Positions 42,950 through 52,513 of a stretch of DNA of 64,000 nucleotides are shown here, piece by piece. Source of the stretch: Methanomicrobiales archaeon (GTDB lineage Archaea; Halobacteriota; Methanomicrobia; Methanomicrobiales; Methanospirillaceae); the NCBI GenBank assembly GCA_012516785.1, contig JAAYWH010000071.1, forward strand, positions 1-64,000. The letters run 5' to 3'. The notes beneath the pieces are model-generated. The model was not told the DNA's origin and ran no database searches. It saw only the letters and a program-made list of their open reading frames with translations. A program made the translations under genes and the position numbers. How positions within the stretch are numbered: position 1 is the first letter of the stretch; the number at the start of each line of letters is the position of its first letter.

Positions 42950-45319
42950 TCAGGAAAACGGGGTACCGGTCCCTCCCGCAACACTCACTCCAAGCATCGT
43001 CCCGAGGTGCCTGAATCTCTCCCACCATGCAGTTGCTGCATCGTCTCCCAGCCGCATACCCGCCTCCCATGCCCGGGCAGGACCGTCACGTATCCCGATG
43101 AAGAGGTTCTGGAGCTCCCAGGTTGGGCAGGCAGCCTCGTTCCTGCAAAACAGGGAGAGTGTCGCAATCACCGAATCAAGCCGGTCACGCTCTCCCGGCA
43201 TCGTTGCCCATTCTCTCATCATGCGAAGCAGGAAATACCCGGCACCCGGATGCTGGTTTAATGGAACTTCTTTAAATCCCCATTCCTTGAACTCCGCAAC
43301 CAAATGGAACAATTCCTCTGTCGTGGATGTGGGAGAGGAGAGCAATGCATCGAGACGGCAGGAGAGGACATACCAGGCAAGGCGGGTGACTGGAGGGAAT
43401 CTCGTTTTAGCATCATCTGATGCGCCCCACTGGGAATGGGCAAAGAGGACTTCCGCGATGTCATCAAAAGCCCTCATGGTCCTGTCAAGATGGGCATGGG
43501 CAACCAGCCGCTGCCCGGCCGGAGGAAATTCAGAAAAGGGGATGACCGGACAGAAGAGGGCTGATAGTCGTTCTGCCGTTGCATCATACCCCTCTTTTTT
43601 CAGGGTCGTGCTCAGTTCAATGGGAGCAACCCCGGGATGGAACGAAAGCCCGAGCAGTGCCGTGGTCGCATCCCGGGAGAGGAAGCAATACCGGATCGGG
43701 CCTCCCCTGAGAGAGAGATCGTGATCCGGCCAAAGTTCACCGTATGAGAGGTATTCCCCGGTAACGGGATTGGTAGAGAGCAGGGTTGTTCCAGCCCCGA
43801 CGGCATCTCCAAGGGCAAGGCAGGCTGCCTGCTGTTTCCTTGTCATGACCAGAGGAAGGACACACTCCCGGTAGACGACCCCTCCATCGGGATAGCTCCC
43901 CCGGTTCCCCGGAATTGCTGCAAGCCGGGCCAGGAATTCTTCCTCGATTGGGGTTCCTGTCAGGTCGCCGGCAATCTGCAGGGCCCGTGCCGCGAAGCGG
44001 AGCGCCTGAACTGCTTCGCGGTCGGCGATGTCATCAAAAAACCAGGCACAGCTGGTCTGCATGGCAAGGCCCTGTCGTGACAGCTCCAGCAATGCAAGTG
44101 CCCGGTCCTGTTCCTCCCGGGAAAGCAGCCTTGTCGCATGGTCATGGAAAAAGGCCGCGATATATCCCTCCGCACCGGTTCTGAACAACCGGACACTGTC
44201 ATCTCGGGCTACCCTGGGATCGCTGAAAAGGAGGGCAGCCTCCCGGGAATAGATATCATGGATAGTAGATGAGAGGCCCCGGATGGCTGTGTGCAGAGGG
44301 CCCCTCCATTCATGGCTCCAACCTTCATGCCTCCCCGAATCACAGGAGCACCCCTCGTGCCATCGACTGATGCCATGAGGGCAGCTCCAGGAAGTTCGAC
44401 TGATAATCTCGGCCTCCCGTTTCGGAGGATAACCTGCCAGGTATTCCCCGTACACCGTCAGGGTCTCCGGTGCACTGGTATCGATGCGATCCAGGCACCA
44501 GGCAAGCGCCATCTCGCCGAAACGGTGGTGATGGCCAAACGTCTCACCATCGGTCGCAAAGTGGACGAGCCCCCCCAAAGGTGAGGCCGAAAGAAGACGA
44601 TCGGCAAACCGATCTCCATTCTCAAGCAGGTCGCCAAACGCTACCTGCAAACCGATTGAGGCATCATGAAAAAAGATCGCGATATCTCCTCCTCCGGGAA
44701 GACTGCAGAAGTAAGGCGCTGATGTATCGATACCTCTGCCGGGAACCGGACGCTCGTCAACCTCCTGGGGGGGCTGGCATCCCTGGTTGGGAGAGAGGAC
44801 GGTATATGCGATGCCGTGATCGGCGAGGACGGTAAGGGTCTCCTGGTCAACAGCCATCTCAGGGAGCCACATCCCCTCCGGATACCGGCCGAAGCGATCT
44901 TCGAAGTCGCGGATGCCCCACCGTATCTCAGTCTCCTTGTCTTCACGTGGGAGGAGTGGCAGAATGACATGATGATAAGGATGGGCAATCGCACTCCCAT
45001 GCCCCGAGAACCGGTCCTGTGCCTGCGAGTCTGCACTGATGATCGAGTCATATACACCCGGATGTACCCGTTCCATCCATGCAAGCAGCGTCGGGCCGAA
45101 ATCACCGCTGATACGGGCATAATTGTTGGATACTGCCCGTATACGGCCGTTGCCATCCAGGATCCGGGCTGCTGAATTGGGCAGGTAACATTCATCCGTA
45201 ATTCGTTCGTTCCAGTTCTGCCAGGGTGCAGCTGAAGGCTCTTTTTCGACTATCCCCGTCCACGGGTTTTCCCTGGACGGCTGGTAAAAGTGTCCATGGA
45301 TACAGATCTTCTTTCCCAT
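42950..45319 (-). CDS. GH57 family protein with DUF3536 domain
   Basis: A roughly 789-residue protein starting at ATG 45319, eight bases after GGAGG (TGAATAAC between) and one base after the glgB stop; a GTG at 45328 is a weaker start. The N-terminal GH57 domain has HGHFYQPSRENPW, the nucleophile region EGMWLPEMAVD and the acid/base site HFATDGETFGHHH. The C-terminal half is DUF3536. It may be a glycoside hydrolase or transferase acting on glycogen. It overlaps no neighbour and is between glgB and malQ. Confidence 0.9.
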   Translation of the reverse strand: MGKKICIHGHFYQPSRENPWTGIVEKEPSAAPWQNWNERITDECYLPNSAARILDGNGRIRAVSNNYARISGDFGPTLLAWMERVHPGVYDSIISADSQAQDRFSGHGSAIAHPYHHVILPLLPREDKETEIRWGIRDFEDRFGRYPEGMWLPEMAVDQETLTVLADHGIAYTVLSPNQGCQPPQEVDERPVPGRGIDTSAPYFCSLPGGGDIAIFFHDASIGLQVAFGDLLENGDRFADRLLSASPLGGLVHFATDGETFGHHHRFGEMALAWCLDRIDTSAPETLTVYGEYLAGYPPKREAEIISRTSWSCPHGISRWHEGCSCDSGRHEGWSHEWRGPLHTAIRGLSSTIHDIYSREAALLFSDPRVARDDSVRLFRTGAEGYIAAFFHDHATRLLSREEQDRALALLELSRQGLAMQTSCAWFFDDIADREAVQALRFAARALQIAGDLTGTPIEEEFLARLAAIPGNRGSYPDGGVVYRECVLPLVMTRKQQAACLALGDAVGAGTTLLSTNPVTGEYLSYGELWPDHDLSLRGGPIRYCFLSRDATTALLGLSFHPGVAPIELSTTLKKEGYDATAERLSALFCPVIPFSEFPPAGQRLVAHAHLDRTMRAFDDIAEVLFAHSQWGASDDAKTRFPPVTRLAWYVLSCRLDALLSSPTSTTEELFHLVAEFKEWGFKEVPLNQHPGAGYFLLRMMREWATMPGERDRLDSVIATLSLFCRNEAACPTWELQNLFIGIRDGPARAWEAGMRLGDDAATAWWERFRHLGTMLGVSVAGGTGTPFS

Positions 45320-45320
45320 G

Positions 45321-47255
45321 TTATTCACCTCCCCTGTGTTTCAGGAGCAGGAACGCAAGCGGCGGGAGGGTGAATGCCGCAGAGAACGGTCTGTCGTGGA
45401 AGGGGACAGGATCGGCTTTCACTGATCCAAGATTCCCTATCCCCGATCCTCCGTAATGTCCTGCATCACTGTTCAGAAGCTCGGTCCACTCTCCGCCGGC
45501 AGGAAGGCCGATCCGGTAGTCCTGCCGTGGAATAGGAGTAAAATTGCAGATGGCAATGAGGAACTCGCCTGATTCCCTGTCTTTTCTGAGGAAACTGAAT
45601 GCAACGTTCCTGGTATCACCGAAATCGACCCATTCAAATCCCAGGGGATCACTATCAGTCCGGTGAAGGGCATTCTCCTCGCGATATACCCTGTTCAGGT
45701 CCCTGATCCAGGACCGGATTCCCCTGTGTTCTGCCGACTCGAGGAGTTGCCAGGAGAGGCTGTCCTGGTGATCCCATTCTGACCGCTGTCCGAACTCATC
45801 CCCCATGAAGAGCAGTTTCTTTCCCGGATGGGTATAGAAATATCCGAAGAGCAACCGCAGGTTGGCCCTTTTCTGCCAGTCGTCTCCTGGCATCCGGTCG
45901 AACAGTGATCCCTTCCCATGAACTACCTCGTCGTGGGAAAGGCAGAGCACATAGTGTTCAGAGAATGCATAGCAGATCGAGAAGGTCAGCTCGGGGAGGT
46001 GAAACGAGCGGTACAGGCTGTCACGGGAGAAGAACCGGAGGGTATCATGCATCCATCCAAGGTTCCACTTCAGCCCGAAGCCGACCCCCCCGGTATATTT
46101 CGGGCGAGTCACCATCGGCCAGGCGGTCGATTCCTCGGCAAAGGTCTGGATATCGGGGAAGGTACCATATACCGCCTCATTGAGATTCTGGAGAAAGGAA
46201 AGTGCCTCGAGATTCTCCTTGCCCCCGTACTGGTTGGGGATCCATTCCCCCGCTTTCCTGGCATAATCGAGGTAGAGCATCGAGGCCACCCCATCCACCC
46301 GGAGACCGTCTGCGTGGTACCGATCCAGCCAGAAAAGTGCGCTGCTGATGAGGAACGACTGCACCTCATGCCGGCCGTAATTGAAGATCAGGCTCTTCCA
46401 TTCGGGGTGAAATCCCCGCTGGGGAGAGGCATGCTCGTACAGGTGGGTCCCGTCATAGAATCCCAGTCCATGCGGGTCAGAGGGAAAATGGGAGGGGACC
46501 CAGTCCAGAATGACGCCGATGCCGTGCCTGTGGAGGTGATCGATCAGGTACATGAAATCGCCAGGGGTGCCATACCTGCTGGTCGGGGCAAAATACCCGA
46601 TGGTCTGGTATCCCCAGGATCCGTAGAAGGGGTGCTCCATGACCGGGAGGAACTCCACGTGCGTAAATTCCATCTCTGCAAGATACCCGGCAAGCATGGG
46701 TGCTAGTTCCCGGTATGTCGGGGCCCGCCCTCCGTCAGAAGGGATATGCCGCCATGATCCAAGATGCATTTCATAGATGGAGATCGGCGAGGTGGTATCC
46801 TGCTGGTTCTTCCGCTCCTCCATCCATGCCCGGTCCTGCCACCCGATACACGGTTCTGCGATGAGGGAGGCGGTCGCAGGGGGGAGCTCCCAGGCGAATG
46901 CGAACGGATCACCCCGATCTGCCGTATGATTGTGGTAGCGGGAGATGATGTGATACTTGTACCGCATCCCTTCAACCGCTCCGGCAATGAAACCCTCCCA
47001 GATCCCTGAACCGTCAGGTCGTTCCCGCAGCGGGTGGGAGGCAGGGTCCCATCCATTGAAATCTCCAATCACGGTCACTCGCTGGGCATTGGGGGCCCAA
47101 ACCGCAAACCACGTGCCCGCTCCCTCCTCCATGACAAGAGGATGGCTGCCCATCTTCTGATAGAGGCGATAATGCCTTCCCTGCCGGAAGAGGAAGATAT
47201 CATAGTCAGAGAGGAACGGCGATTCCGGCTCTCCAGCGGTGCCCACCCCAGTCAT
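45321..47255 (-). CDS. glgB: 1,4-alpha-glucan branching enzyme
   Basis: A 644-residue GH13 branching enzyme that makes alpha-1,6 branches. The N-terminal CBM48 domain (WFAVWAPNAQRVTVIGDFNGWD) precedes the catalytic barrel with DWVPSHFP, DGLRVDGVASMLY (nucleophile Asp), FAEESTAWP (acid/base Glu) and LSHDEVVHGK. ATG 47255 overlaps the glycosyltransferase stop (ATGA). The C-terminal beta domain is present. Standard length. Confidence 0.95.
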   Translation of the reverse strand: MTGVGTAGEPESPFLSDYDIFLFRQGRHYRLYQKMGSHPLVMEEGAGTWFAVWAPNAQRVTVIGDFNGWDPASHPLRERPDGSGIWEGFIAGAVEGMRYKYHIISRYHNHTADRGDPFAFAWELPPATASLIAEPCIGWQDRAWMEERKNQQDTTSPISIYEMHLGSWRHIPSDGGRAPTYRELAPMLAGYLAEMEFTHVEFLPVMEHPFYGSWGYQTIGYFAPTSRYGTPGDFMYLIDHLHRHGIGVILDWVPSHFPSDPHGLGFYDGTHLYEHASPQRGFHPEWKSLIFNYGRHEVQSFLISSALFWLDRYHADGLRVDGVASMLYLDYARKAGEWIPNQYGGKENLEALSFLQNLNEAVYGTFPDIQTFAEESTAWPMVTRPKYTGGVGFGLKWNLGWMHDTLRFFSRDSLYRSFHLPELTFSICYAFSEHYVLCLSHDEVVHGKGSLFDRMPGDDWQKRANLRLLFGYFYTHPGKKLLFMGDEFGQRSEWDHQDSLSWQLLESAEHRGIRSWIRDLNRVYREENALHRTDSDPLGFEWVDFGDTRNVAFSFLRKDRESGEFLIAICNFTPIPRQDYRIGLPAGGEWTELLNSDAGHYGGSGIGNLGSVKADPVPFHDRPFSAAFTLPPLAFLLLKHRGGE

Positions 47256-48412
47256 GATCGTGCCTCCTTCTGCCGGTCTGCTATCAGGTTCATGTAAACC
47301 CGCTCCATCATTGTGCCGATCTCTCCCCAGTTGAACTGGGAGAGGACCTTTCGTTTTCCGGCAAGTCCCATTGCCCGGATCCGGACCGGATCTTCAATGA
47401 TGTAGCTGATCGCCCAGGCAAGTGAATCAGCCCTGACGGGGACTTTGATACCATCAATGAAATCATCAATATTCTCCGAGAGTCCCCCCACATCAGTTGC
47501 CACCACGCATCGCTCGGCACTCCATGCCTCGGTGAGCACCAGCCCGAAGGGTTCGTTCCGGCTGGGGATGACGACAAGGTCACACGCATTCAGGAGCTCG
47601 CGGTATTCCTCGTCAGAGATGTATCCTGTGAAGCGGACGGGGAGCGTCCTGCAGCGTTCCTCGAGTTCCTGCCGCATATCCCCTTTTCCGGCAATGATGA
47701 ACTGGACATCCCAGCGTCGTTTCAGGACCTGGGGGATGGCTTCCACCAGGAGGTCGGCACCCTTCTGGTAGACCAGTCGGCCAATGAAGAGTACGAGGGG
47801 GGCGAGCGGGTGGATACCGTACCGTTTTTTCACCTGCCCGGCATCAAGCGGGAGGAAATAGACATCAGGGTATATGCCGTTTGGAACCACCGTTATGTTC
47901 CGCTCCGGGATGCCATACAGCCACATGATCTCGGTCTTGGTATGGTTCGAGACGGTGGTCACGTGCCGGGCCGTATGGCCTGCCCTCCACTCCTTTGCCG
48001 CAATGGCAAGGAACTCGGGGCTGTTCCCGAAATTGTTCCCGTTCCGACCGTACTCGGTGGAATGGTAGCTCATCACTGTGGTTCTCTCCTTTAATTCTTC
48101 GAGTGCATCGCTACAATGCCAGTCATGGAAATGGATGATATCAAACGGGGGATTGTCCGCGTCTCGGAACTTGTCGAGGATCTGCCTGCTCATGTCAAGG
48201 CAGTACTGGAGGATACCCTCCCCTTCAGGCTGACAGAAGTGATAGAATACCCCTCCGATGGTCCGGTCGGGCCCGTCTCCCCTGGTGAAGAAATGCACTT
48301 CATGGGTTCCCGAGAGCACCTCTGCAAGGTGGGTCGCGGCAGGGGAGAGTCCCCCCTCACGGACAGCATGCAGGGACTCCCAGCAGAGATGGGCTATTTT
48401 AAGTCGTGGCAT
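47252..48412 (-). CDS. GT4 glycosyltransferase, probable glycogen synthase
   Basis: A 386-residue GT-B glycosyltransferase. It has HFHDWH in the N-domain, VVPNGIYPDVYFLP and LFIGRLVYQKGADLL in the linker region, and the donor-binding EPFGLVLTEAW with E-x7-E. The position next to glgB and the GH57 genes supports a glycogen or alpha-glucan synthase role, as in archaeal GT4/5-type clusters. GGGAG precedes ATG 48412. The first 19 bases lie inside the preceding GH57 gene. Confidence 0.85.
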   Translation of the reverse strand: MPRLKIAHLCWESLHAVREGGLSPAATHLAEVLSGTHEVHFFTRGDGPDRTIGGVFYHFCQPEGEGILQYCLDMSRQILDKFRDADNPPFDIIHFHDWHCSDALEELKERTTVMSYHSTEYGRNGNNFGNSPEFLAIAAKEWRAGHTARHVTTVSNHTKTEIMWLYGIPERNITVVPNGIYPDVYFLPLDAGQVKKRYGIHPLAPLVLFIGRLVYQKGADLLVEAIPQVLKRRWDVQFIIAGKGDMRQELEERCRTLPVRFTGYISDEEYRELLNACDLVVIPSRNEPFGLVLTEAWSAERCVVATDVGGLSENIDDFIDGIKVPVRADSLAWAISYIIEDPVRIRAMGLAGKRKVLSQFNWGEIGTMMERVYMNLIADRQKEARS

Positions 48413-49821
48413 AGCTCCCTTCCCCTCTCCCTGGCCAGTTCTGCCGCTTCATGGGGTGTTGCACAATGCATGATGCGTTCGGCAAGCGTGCTGTCTCCGA
48501 GGACTTCATCGATCCAGCGGGAAAAATCACCCCGCTCCTGGTGAAACGAGAATACCTCTTCAGGGATAAATTCGAGCAGGCGTGAGAATTCTTTCAGGCT
48601 GTGGGCCGAATACCCGATGAACCGGTGGCCCGAATGGAAATGGAAAGCCTTCTCGGGGGGCAGGCATCGGAGAACCTGTGCAGCGGCCGGTGACCAGAGG
48701 TCTTCCCTGCAGGAAGCCTCACAGCGGGCAAGAGCAATCAGGTATGCCGAAAAGTAGTCATACGCCTCCTGGCTCGTGGACCGGATCGCGACCCGCCCGC
48801 ATGATCCTGAAATAGTGTCCATGCGCGAGAAATGGTCGGTGCTCTGGAACCTCCGCCAGGATTCCTGATCAGGAATCAGGTAGCGGGCGTCCTCGAGGCA
48901 CCAGAACGCTGACTGCTGGAGGATGGTCCGGATACCAGTCAGGGCATACGCCCGATCGGAAGATACAAGACCGAGATCTTCCAGCCGGATCTCTGCCCTG
49001 GGCTGGTTCCGGGCTGCCGATAAAGGGAGGATGGTGGTGATCTCCCGTGAACGGAGGGCTTCCGGCAGACCACGGAAGAACTGCCCCAGTGCCCGGGCTC
49101 CACCAGCTGCTCCCAAAAATATTCCAGCATCTACACGGACGTGAATGCAATCACCCGGGGTTTCTGCAATCCAACCGGCATATTTTTCTGGGGTCAATGG
49201 ATACCGGTCCCACGTGACGTCCCCGAACCGGTGGGCGATATCATCAGAGAGACGACAATTCCTGATCAGGATGGGCAGATCATTGCAGGAATAGACATAG
49301 TTCGGATTCAGGACAGGGAGGATCGATTCATCCGCCTCGGAATAGAGGGCGGCAAAACCAAGTGTGCTGAGAGCGTTGGTAAGTTCAGAGTTGAACACGA
49401 ATTCGGTATTTTCAAAGACTTCCGGCCTCTTCCCAGAAAGCCCCTCCATCAACTCTGCATGCCTGCTGACCTGGCTTGTGAATTCACCGGCTTCCGAAAA
49501 GAGACCGGCAACGCTCCGGTAGTAGGTCTGCCCAAGGATCTCGACAGCTTTATGGCGGAGCAGCTGCACAAGGATATCGGCCGCGTCGTGCTCATCTCCG
49601 AGAAACTGCTCGATTGCTACCCCTGAAACATTGATCGAGAGGGGTTCCCCTGCATCCAGCCAGGAGAGGCTCATCTCCATAGCGGGAAGAGCAGCCTGTG
49701 AGAGGTACTCCCTGAAACGGGTTCTCTGTGATCGGGAAAAGCAGGTGCTGCACTCCCGGGGACGATCGGTTGCATGGACGCCGGTCTCTACAAAGTAGGG
49801 ATAATGAATGTTCAGTCCCAT
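48394..49821 (-). CDS. GH57-like alpha-amylase family protein, altered catalytic motif
   Basis: About 475 residues from ATG 49821 (MGLNIHYPYFVET); ten upstream codons are open but unusual. It follows the GH57 alpha-amylase layout, with NTEFVFNSELTNALSTLGF near residue 150 carrying the nucleophile Glu position. In active members the acid/base motif is DYETFGEH; here the aligned segment reads HVRVDAGIFLG, keeping the Asp but losing most of the motif. It may be a weakened enzyme or glucan-binding regulator. First gene of the operon. Confidence 0.8.
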   Translation of the reverse strand: MGLNIHYPYFVETGVHATDRPRECSTCFSRSQRTRFREYLSQAALPAMEMSLSWLDAGEPLSINVSGVAIEQFLGDEHDAADILVQLLRHKAVEILGQTYYRSVAGLFSEAGEFTSQVSRHAELMEGLSGKRPEVFENTEFVFNSELTNALSTLGFAALYSEADESILPVLNPNYVYSCNDLPILIRNCRLSDDIAHRFGDVTWDRYPLTPEKYAGWIAETPGDCIHVRVDAGIFLGAAGGARALGQFFRGLPEALRSREITTILPLSAARNQPRAEIRLEDLGLVSSDRAYALTGIRTILQQSAFWCLEDARYLIPDQESWRRFQSTDHFSRMDTISGSCGRVAIRSTSQEAYDYFSAYLIALARCEASCREDLWSPAAAQVLRCLPPEKAFHFHSGHRFIGYSAHSLKEFSRLLEFIPEEVFSFHQERGDFSRWIDEVLGDSTLAERIMHCATPHEAAELARERGRELCHDLK

Positions 49822-49875
49822 GCAGAAGTACCGACATCCTCTCCCGTTCATTATGAGTGATGATTACTAGTTGGG

Positions 49876-49883
49876 AGTATTTA
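49876..49883 (-). promoter_or_regulatory. Possible TATA-like box of the glycogen operon
   Basis: On the minus strand TTAAATAC lies about 55 bases upstream of ATG 49821 (25-30 before the other possible start at 49851). It is the only A/T-rich box in this short region and suits an archaeal promoter for the six-gene glycogen operon. Confidence 0.3.
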
Positions 49884-50065
49884 ATGGAGGTGATATGACA
49901 CCCCCGTATTCACATCGGCATCTGCCCTTTCACCTTGTGGGTCCTGCCGGTGAAGATATCCTTTACCCATTGATCGACGATCATCAATCAAGCAGCCTGA
50001 AAGAGTCCTTTTCTTCCCTGGTAAGGTTTATGCGTGATGATACGTTTCTATTGTGAGTGAACAAT

Positions 50066-50599
50066 ATGGCCGAACAAGTCCAACCCCCCAAAGAAGAGGG
50101 TCCGAAAGGAGGGACTCCCCAGGAAACAGGGAAGAGTCGTTCAGTCCTGAAAATTGGCCTTGCCATTCTCCTCATTCTGATCGTACTTGCCGTGATAGCC
50201 TTCCTCACTCTTTCAGTAGACCCCTCCCTTCCTGCCGAACCAGGTACCCGATACCCATACACCACGACCTATGCTGTCCAGATTCCGGACGGGAAACAGG
50301 TCATGATTGCAGGAACCCCCATTATCGTTCTCAGCACTGGTGACGAGCTGATTATGAAGATAGGGGACACCAATGAAAAATTTGTTGCCGGCCAGACCAG
50401 GACCATCTCGGAACGAAAGGCAGTCTTCCGCATTCTTGGTGCCGAGATACTCTCCACCAACTACAAGATTGATGCGACATATATCGGCCGTCTCGGAAAC
50501 CATGCAGAATTTTACCTTATCGTATCCACTTCTGACCAGGTTCCCTCAACCCTGATAGAGCGGATCCTTCCGGGAGAGATCAAGGCACATCCGGCCTGA
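50066..50599 (+). CDS. Single-pass membrane protein with extracytoplasmic beta domain
   Basis: A 177-residue protein from ATG 50066 (GTG 50057 possible). A Pro/Lys/Glu-rich cytosolic tail (1-25) leads to one membrane helix (about 29-51), then a beta-rich outer domain with TTYAVQIPDGKQVMIAGTPI, DELIMKIGD and FRILGAEILSTNY. No cysteines or enzyme motif. It is probably exposed at the cell surface. Not recognised. Confidence 0.65.
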   Translation: MAEQVQPPKEEGPKGGTPQETGKSRSVLKIGLAILLILIVLAVIAFLTLSVDPSLPAEPGTRYPYTTTYAVQIPDGKQVMIAGTPIIVLSTGDELIMKIGDTNEKFVAGQTRTISERKAVFRILGAEILSTNYKIDATYIGRLGNHAEFYLIVSTSDQVPSTLIERILPGEIKAHPA

Positions 50600-50760
50600 T
50601 CCTTTGGTTCCCTTCAGGGAAGATCTCCAGGATCCCTCCCTTCCTCATCATTATTCGGGGGAGATGTACCAGATGCACGCTATCCCGTGCGGCTTCTTTC
50701 AGATATGAAGGCCAGCCGATATAAGGGAGAGGAGACAGATGGTAAAAAGGAAGAAAGGGC

Positions 50761-51039
50761 ATGTGGTTTCAACTGGCAGCTCTGGTCATGGGGATTGCAT
50801 TCGGGTATCTTCGCAGTGGAAAAGAGGATCTTGTCACCCTCCTCAAACAGGGACTTGCTCTCGGCATTGTACTCGGTATCATCCTTGCGATCCTCTCTCT
50901 TGTTTCTCCTGGCGGGACGAGTGAGGGCAGTAAGGTGGTTGGTGCCATAGACCTCTCGGTCAGAGTGATCCTTCTTGCTATCTTCTTTATTATCGGTGTC
51001 ATGGTAGGCGATCTCCTTGAAGGACGGAGAAGGCAATAG
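50761..51039 (+). CDS. Small three-helix membrane protein, paralogue of 14541-14807
   Basis: A 92-residue protein with the same pattern as the product at 14541: MW near the start, GIAFGYLRSGKED, a GIVLGIILAILS helix and the tail IGVMVGDLLEG. The middle loop (GGTSEGSKVV) differs in length. A possible GATATAAGG box lies about 40 bases upstream. The retained RSGKED and GDLLEG points suggest a shared task. Function unknown. Confidence 0.72.
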   Translation: MWFQLAALVMGIAFGYLRSGKEDLVTLLKQGLALGIVLGIILAILSLVSPGGTSEGSKVVGAIDLSVRVILLAIFFIIGVMVGDLLEGRRRQ

Positions 51040-51156
51040 ACCAAACGGCGATTTTTGCGTAGTGTCCCGGCCAATTTACAGAGACCAGTTGAGAAAGAGG
51101 ACCAGCCTGTTGATCCGCCATGAAATTACGGCTCCATGAAAAGAGGGGGAGAAAGG

Positions 51157-51173
51157 AGGGAGGCTCTCCCTTC
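51157..51173. terminator. Hairpin between convergent genes
   Basis: AGGGAG-GCT-CTCCCT forms a six-pair stem between the ends of the plus-strand gene at 51039 and the minus-strand DUF4349 gene at 51194. It may stop transcription from either side. There is no long T-run, so this is tentative. Confidence 0.3.
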
Positions 51174-51193
51174 CCCTGAAAATGATCCTCCGC

Positions 51194-52114
51194 TCACGCT
51201 CCCGGGGGATTGCCCTCTCGTTTCGTCTCCCCTGATGTCGTTTTTTTCGCTCCCTTCCGCCTCCTCCATATCCGGTAGATTACGTACGCAATGATCCCAA
51301 GGATGATCAGAGGGATGATGGAGATGAGGATGATGATCAACCCCCCCGTAACTGCAAGGAATCCCTGTATCCCGTCGTTGAGCACCGAGACAAGAGAGAA
51401 TTCTTTGCCCTGTCCTACCGGTTCAGGCTCCACGAGCGATACCGTGATCGTGCCATAGTCAACCCGGTTGTCCAGATACTTGAGACGGCCGTCGATTCTG
51501 TCCAGTTCGACCTGCACCCGTTCGATCTGGACCTGGACCTCGAGGATCTCGGAGACATTCTCTGCCTGTTCCATGATCCGGTTGTACTGGACGAGCTGGC
51601 TGGCGAGGGCGTTCCTCCGTGCCTGGAGATCGACATATTCCTCGGTAACATCATCCGCACTGAGTGATTCGGATGTGAGTGTCCCGAGCTTCTTAATGTC
51701 ACTAACCGTCACATCGAATTCACCCGCAGGGATTCTTATTGTCAGGGATGCATACAGGCGGTTCCCATACTGGGTATTCACCGACATGGATCCGACATAT
51801 CCGCCGTGCAGGGTGGCGATCTGTTTGAGGGGGTCAAGCGTTGAGGAGACGTTCTTGACTTCGAGATTCAGACTGCCGGTCCTGATGATCTTCTGGTCGG
51901 CTTCCAGGTCAGCAGCATATCCAGGGGCATAGGTAGGAGCAATGGTGGGAATCGGATAAACGACATCCCGGGAGGGGATTCCTGAGCTTGCCGTGGAAGG
52001 GGCGAATTGTTCATCAATCTTCACTCTATCTGAGTCCCAGGGCGCTGAAAGACACCCGGCACAGGCTAAAGCGAACAGGAGAAGGCAGCTCACCAGGAGG
52101 ATGCGACGAGTCAT
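51194..52114 (-). CDS. DUF4349 lipoprotein
   Basis: A 306-residue lipoprotein from MTRRILLVSCLL; the frame runs 24 codons further up but is not protein-like. The signal ends in the lipobox ACAGC. A linker follows, then the DUF4349 region (IIRTGSLNLEVKNVSSTLD, GGYVGSMSV, ASLTIRIPAGEFD, coiled-coil QARRNALASQL...EILEVQVQIERVQ, VDYGTITVSLVE) and a C-terminal membrane helix with a basic tail. Both an anchor cysteine and a TM helix are present, an unusual double attachment. Function unknown. Confidence 0.85.
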   Translation of the reverse strand: MTRRILLVSCLLLFALACAGCLSAPWDSDRVKIDEQFAPSTASSGIPSRDVVYPIPTIAPTYAPGYAADLEADQKIIRTGSLNLEVKNVSSTLDPLKQIATLHGGYVGSMSVNTQYGNRLYASLTIRIPAGEFDVTVSDIKKLGTLTSESLSADDVTEEYVDLQARRNALASQLVQYNRIMEQAENVSEILEVQVQIERVQVELDRIDGRLKYLDNRVDYGTITVSLVEPEPVGQGKEFSLVSVLNDGIQGFLAVTGGLIIILISIIPLIILGIIAYVIYRIWRRRKGAKKTTSGETKREGNPPGA

Positions 52115-52513
52115 ATCAAGAACATTTTCATAAAAGATAATAAATAATTTGTAAACTGCGATTTTTTTTGCAACCATCCTGGTCAACCCCTGAATCCTGG
52201 ACGGTGCCTTGATACAGGGGGAAGTCCTTGCGGCTGCCGGAATGCAACGATCGGTTCTCTGCTCACCTTTCCGATTCTTCTCCGCGCAATTTCAAGCCTC
52301 GATGTGGTATGGAACCATATTCACATTTTTACCGGGGGACACACCGTCCGGTTGGGATGGACAGAGGAGGAGATTGGAGGAAAAGATGACGGATTCTACT
52401 TCATTGCCTACAAAGATCCAGGATTGCTCACACGTTGTGAATGTTCAATGACACTGGAAGAAAGAGGACTGGTCCGGATGCTTCTCCCCAAAAAAAGAGA
52501 TGACAGGAAGGGA
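52115..52513. other. Intergenic region, possible gene remnant
   Basis: About 400 bases between two minus-strand lipoprotein genes. A plus-strand frame at 52304 onward runs into the next gene and encodes a stretch that looks protein-like (TGGHTVRLGWTEEEIGG, FIAYKDPG), but it lacks an end and overlaps a real gene, so it is not called. Upstream elements of the DUF4349 gene are expected near 52120-52160, which is A/T-rich. Confidence 0.35.

Noticed and set aside
45918-46706. 262-codon plus frame opposite glgB
   Set aside because: Shadow of glgB, which has all GH13 motifs on the minus strand.
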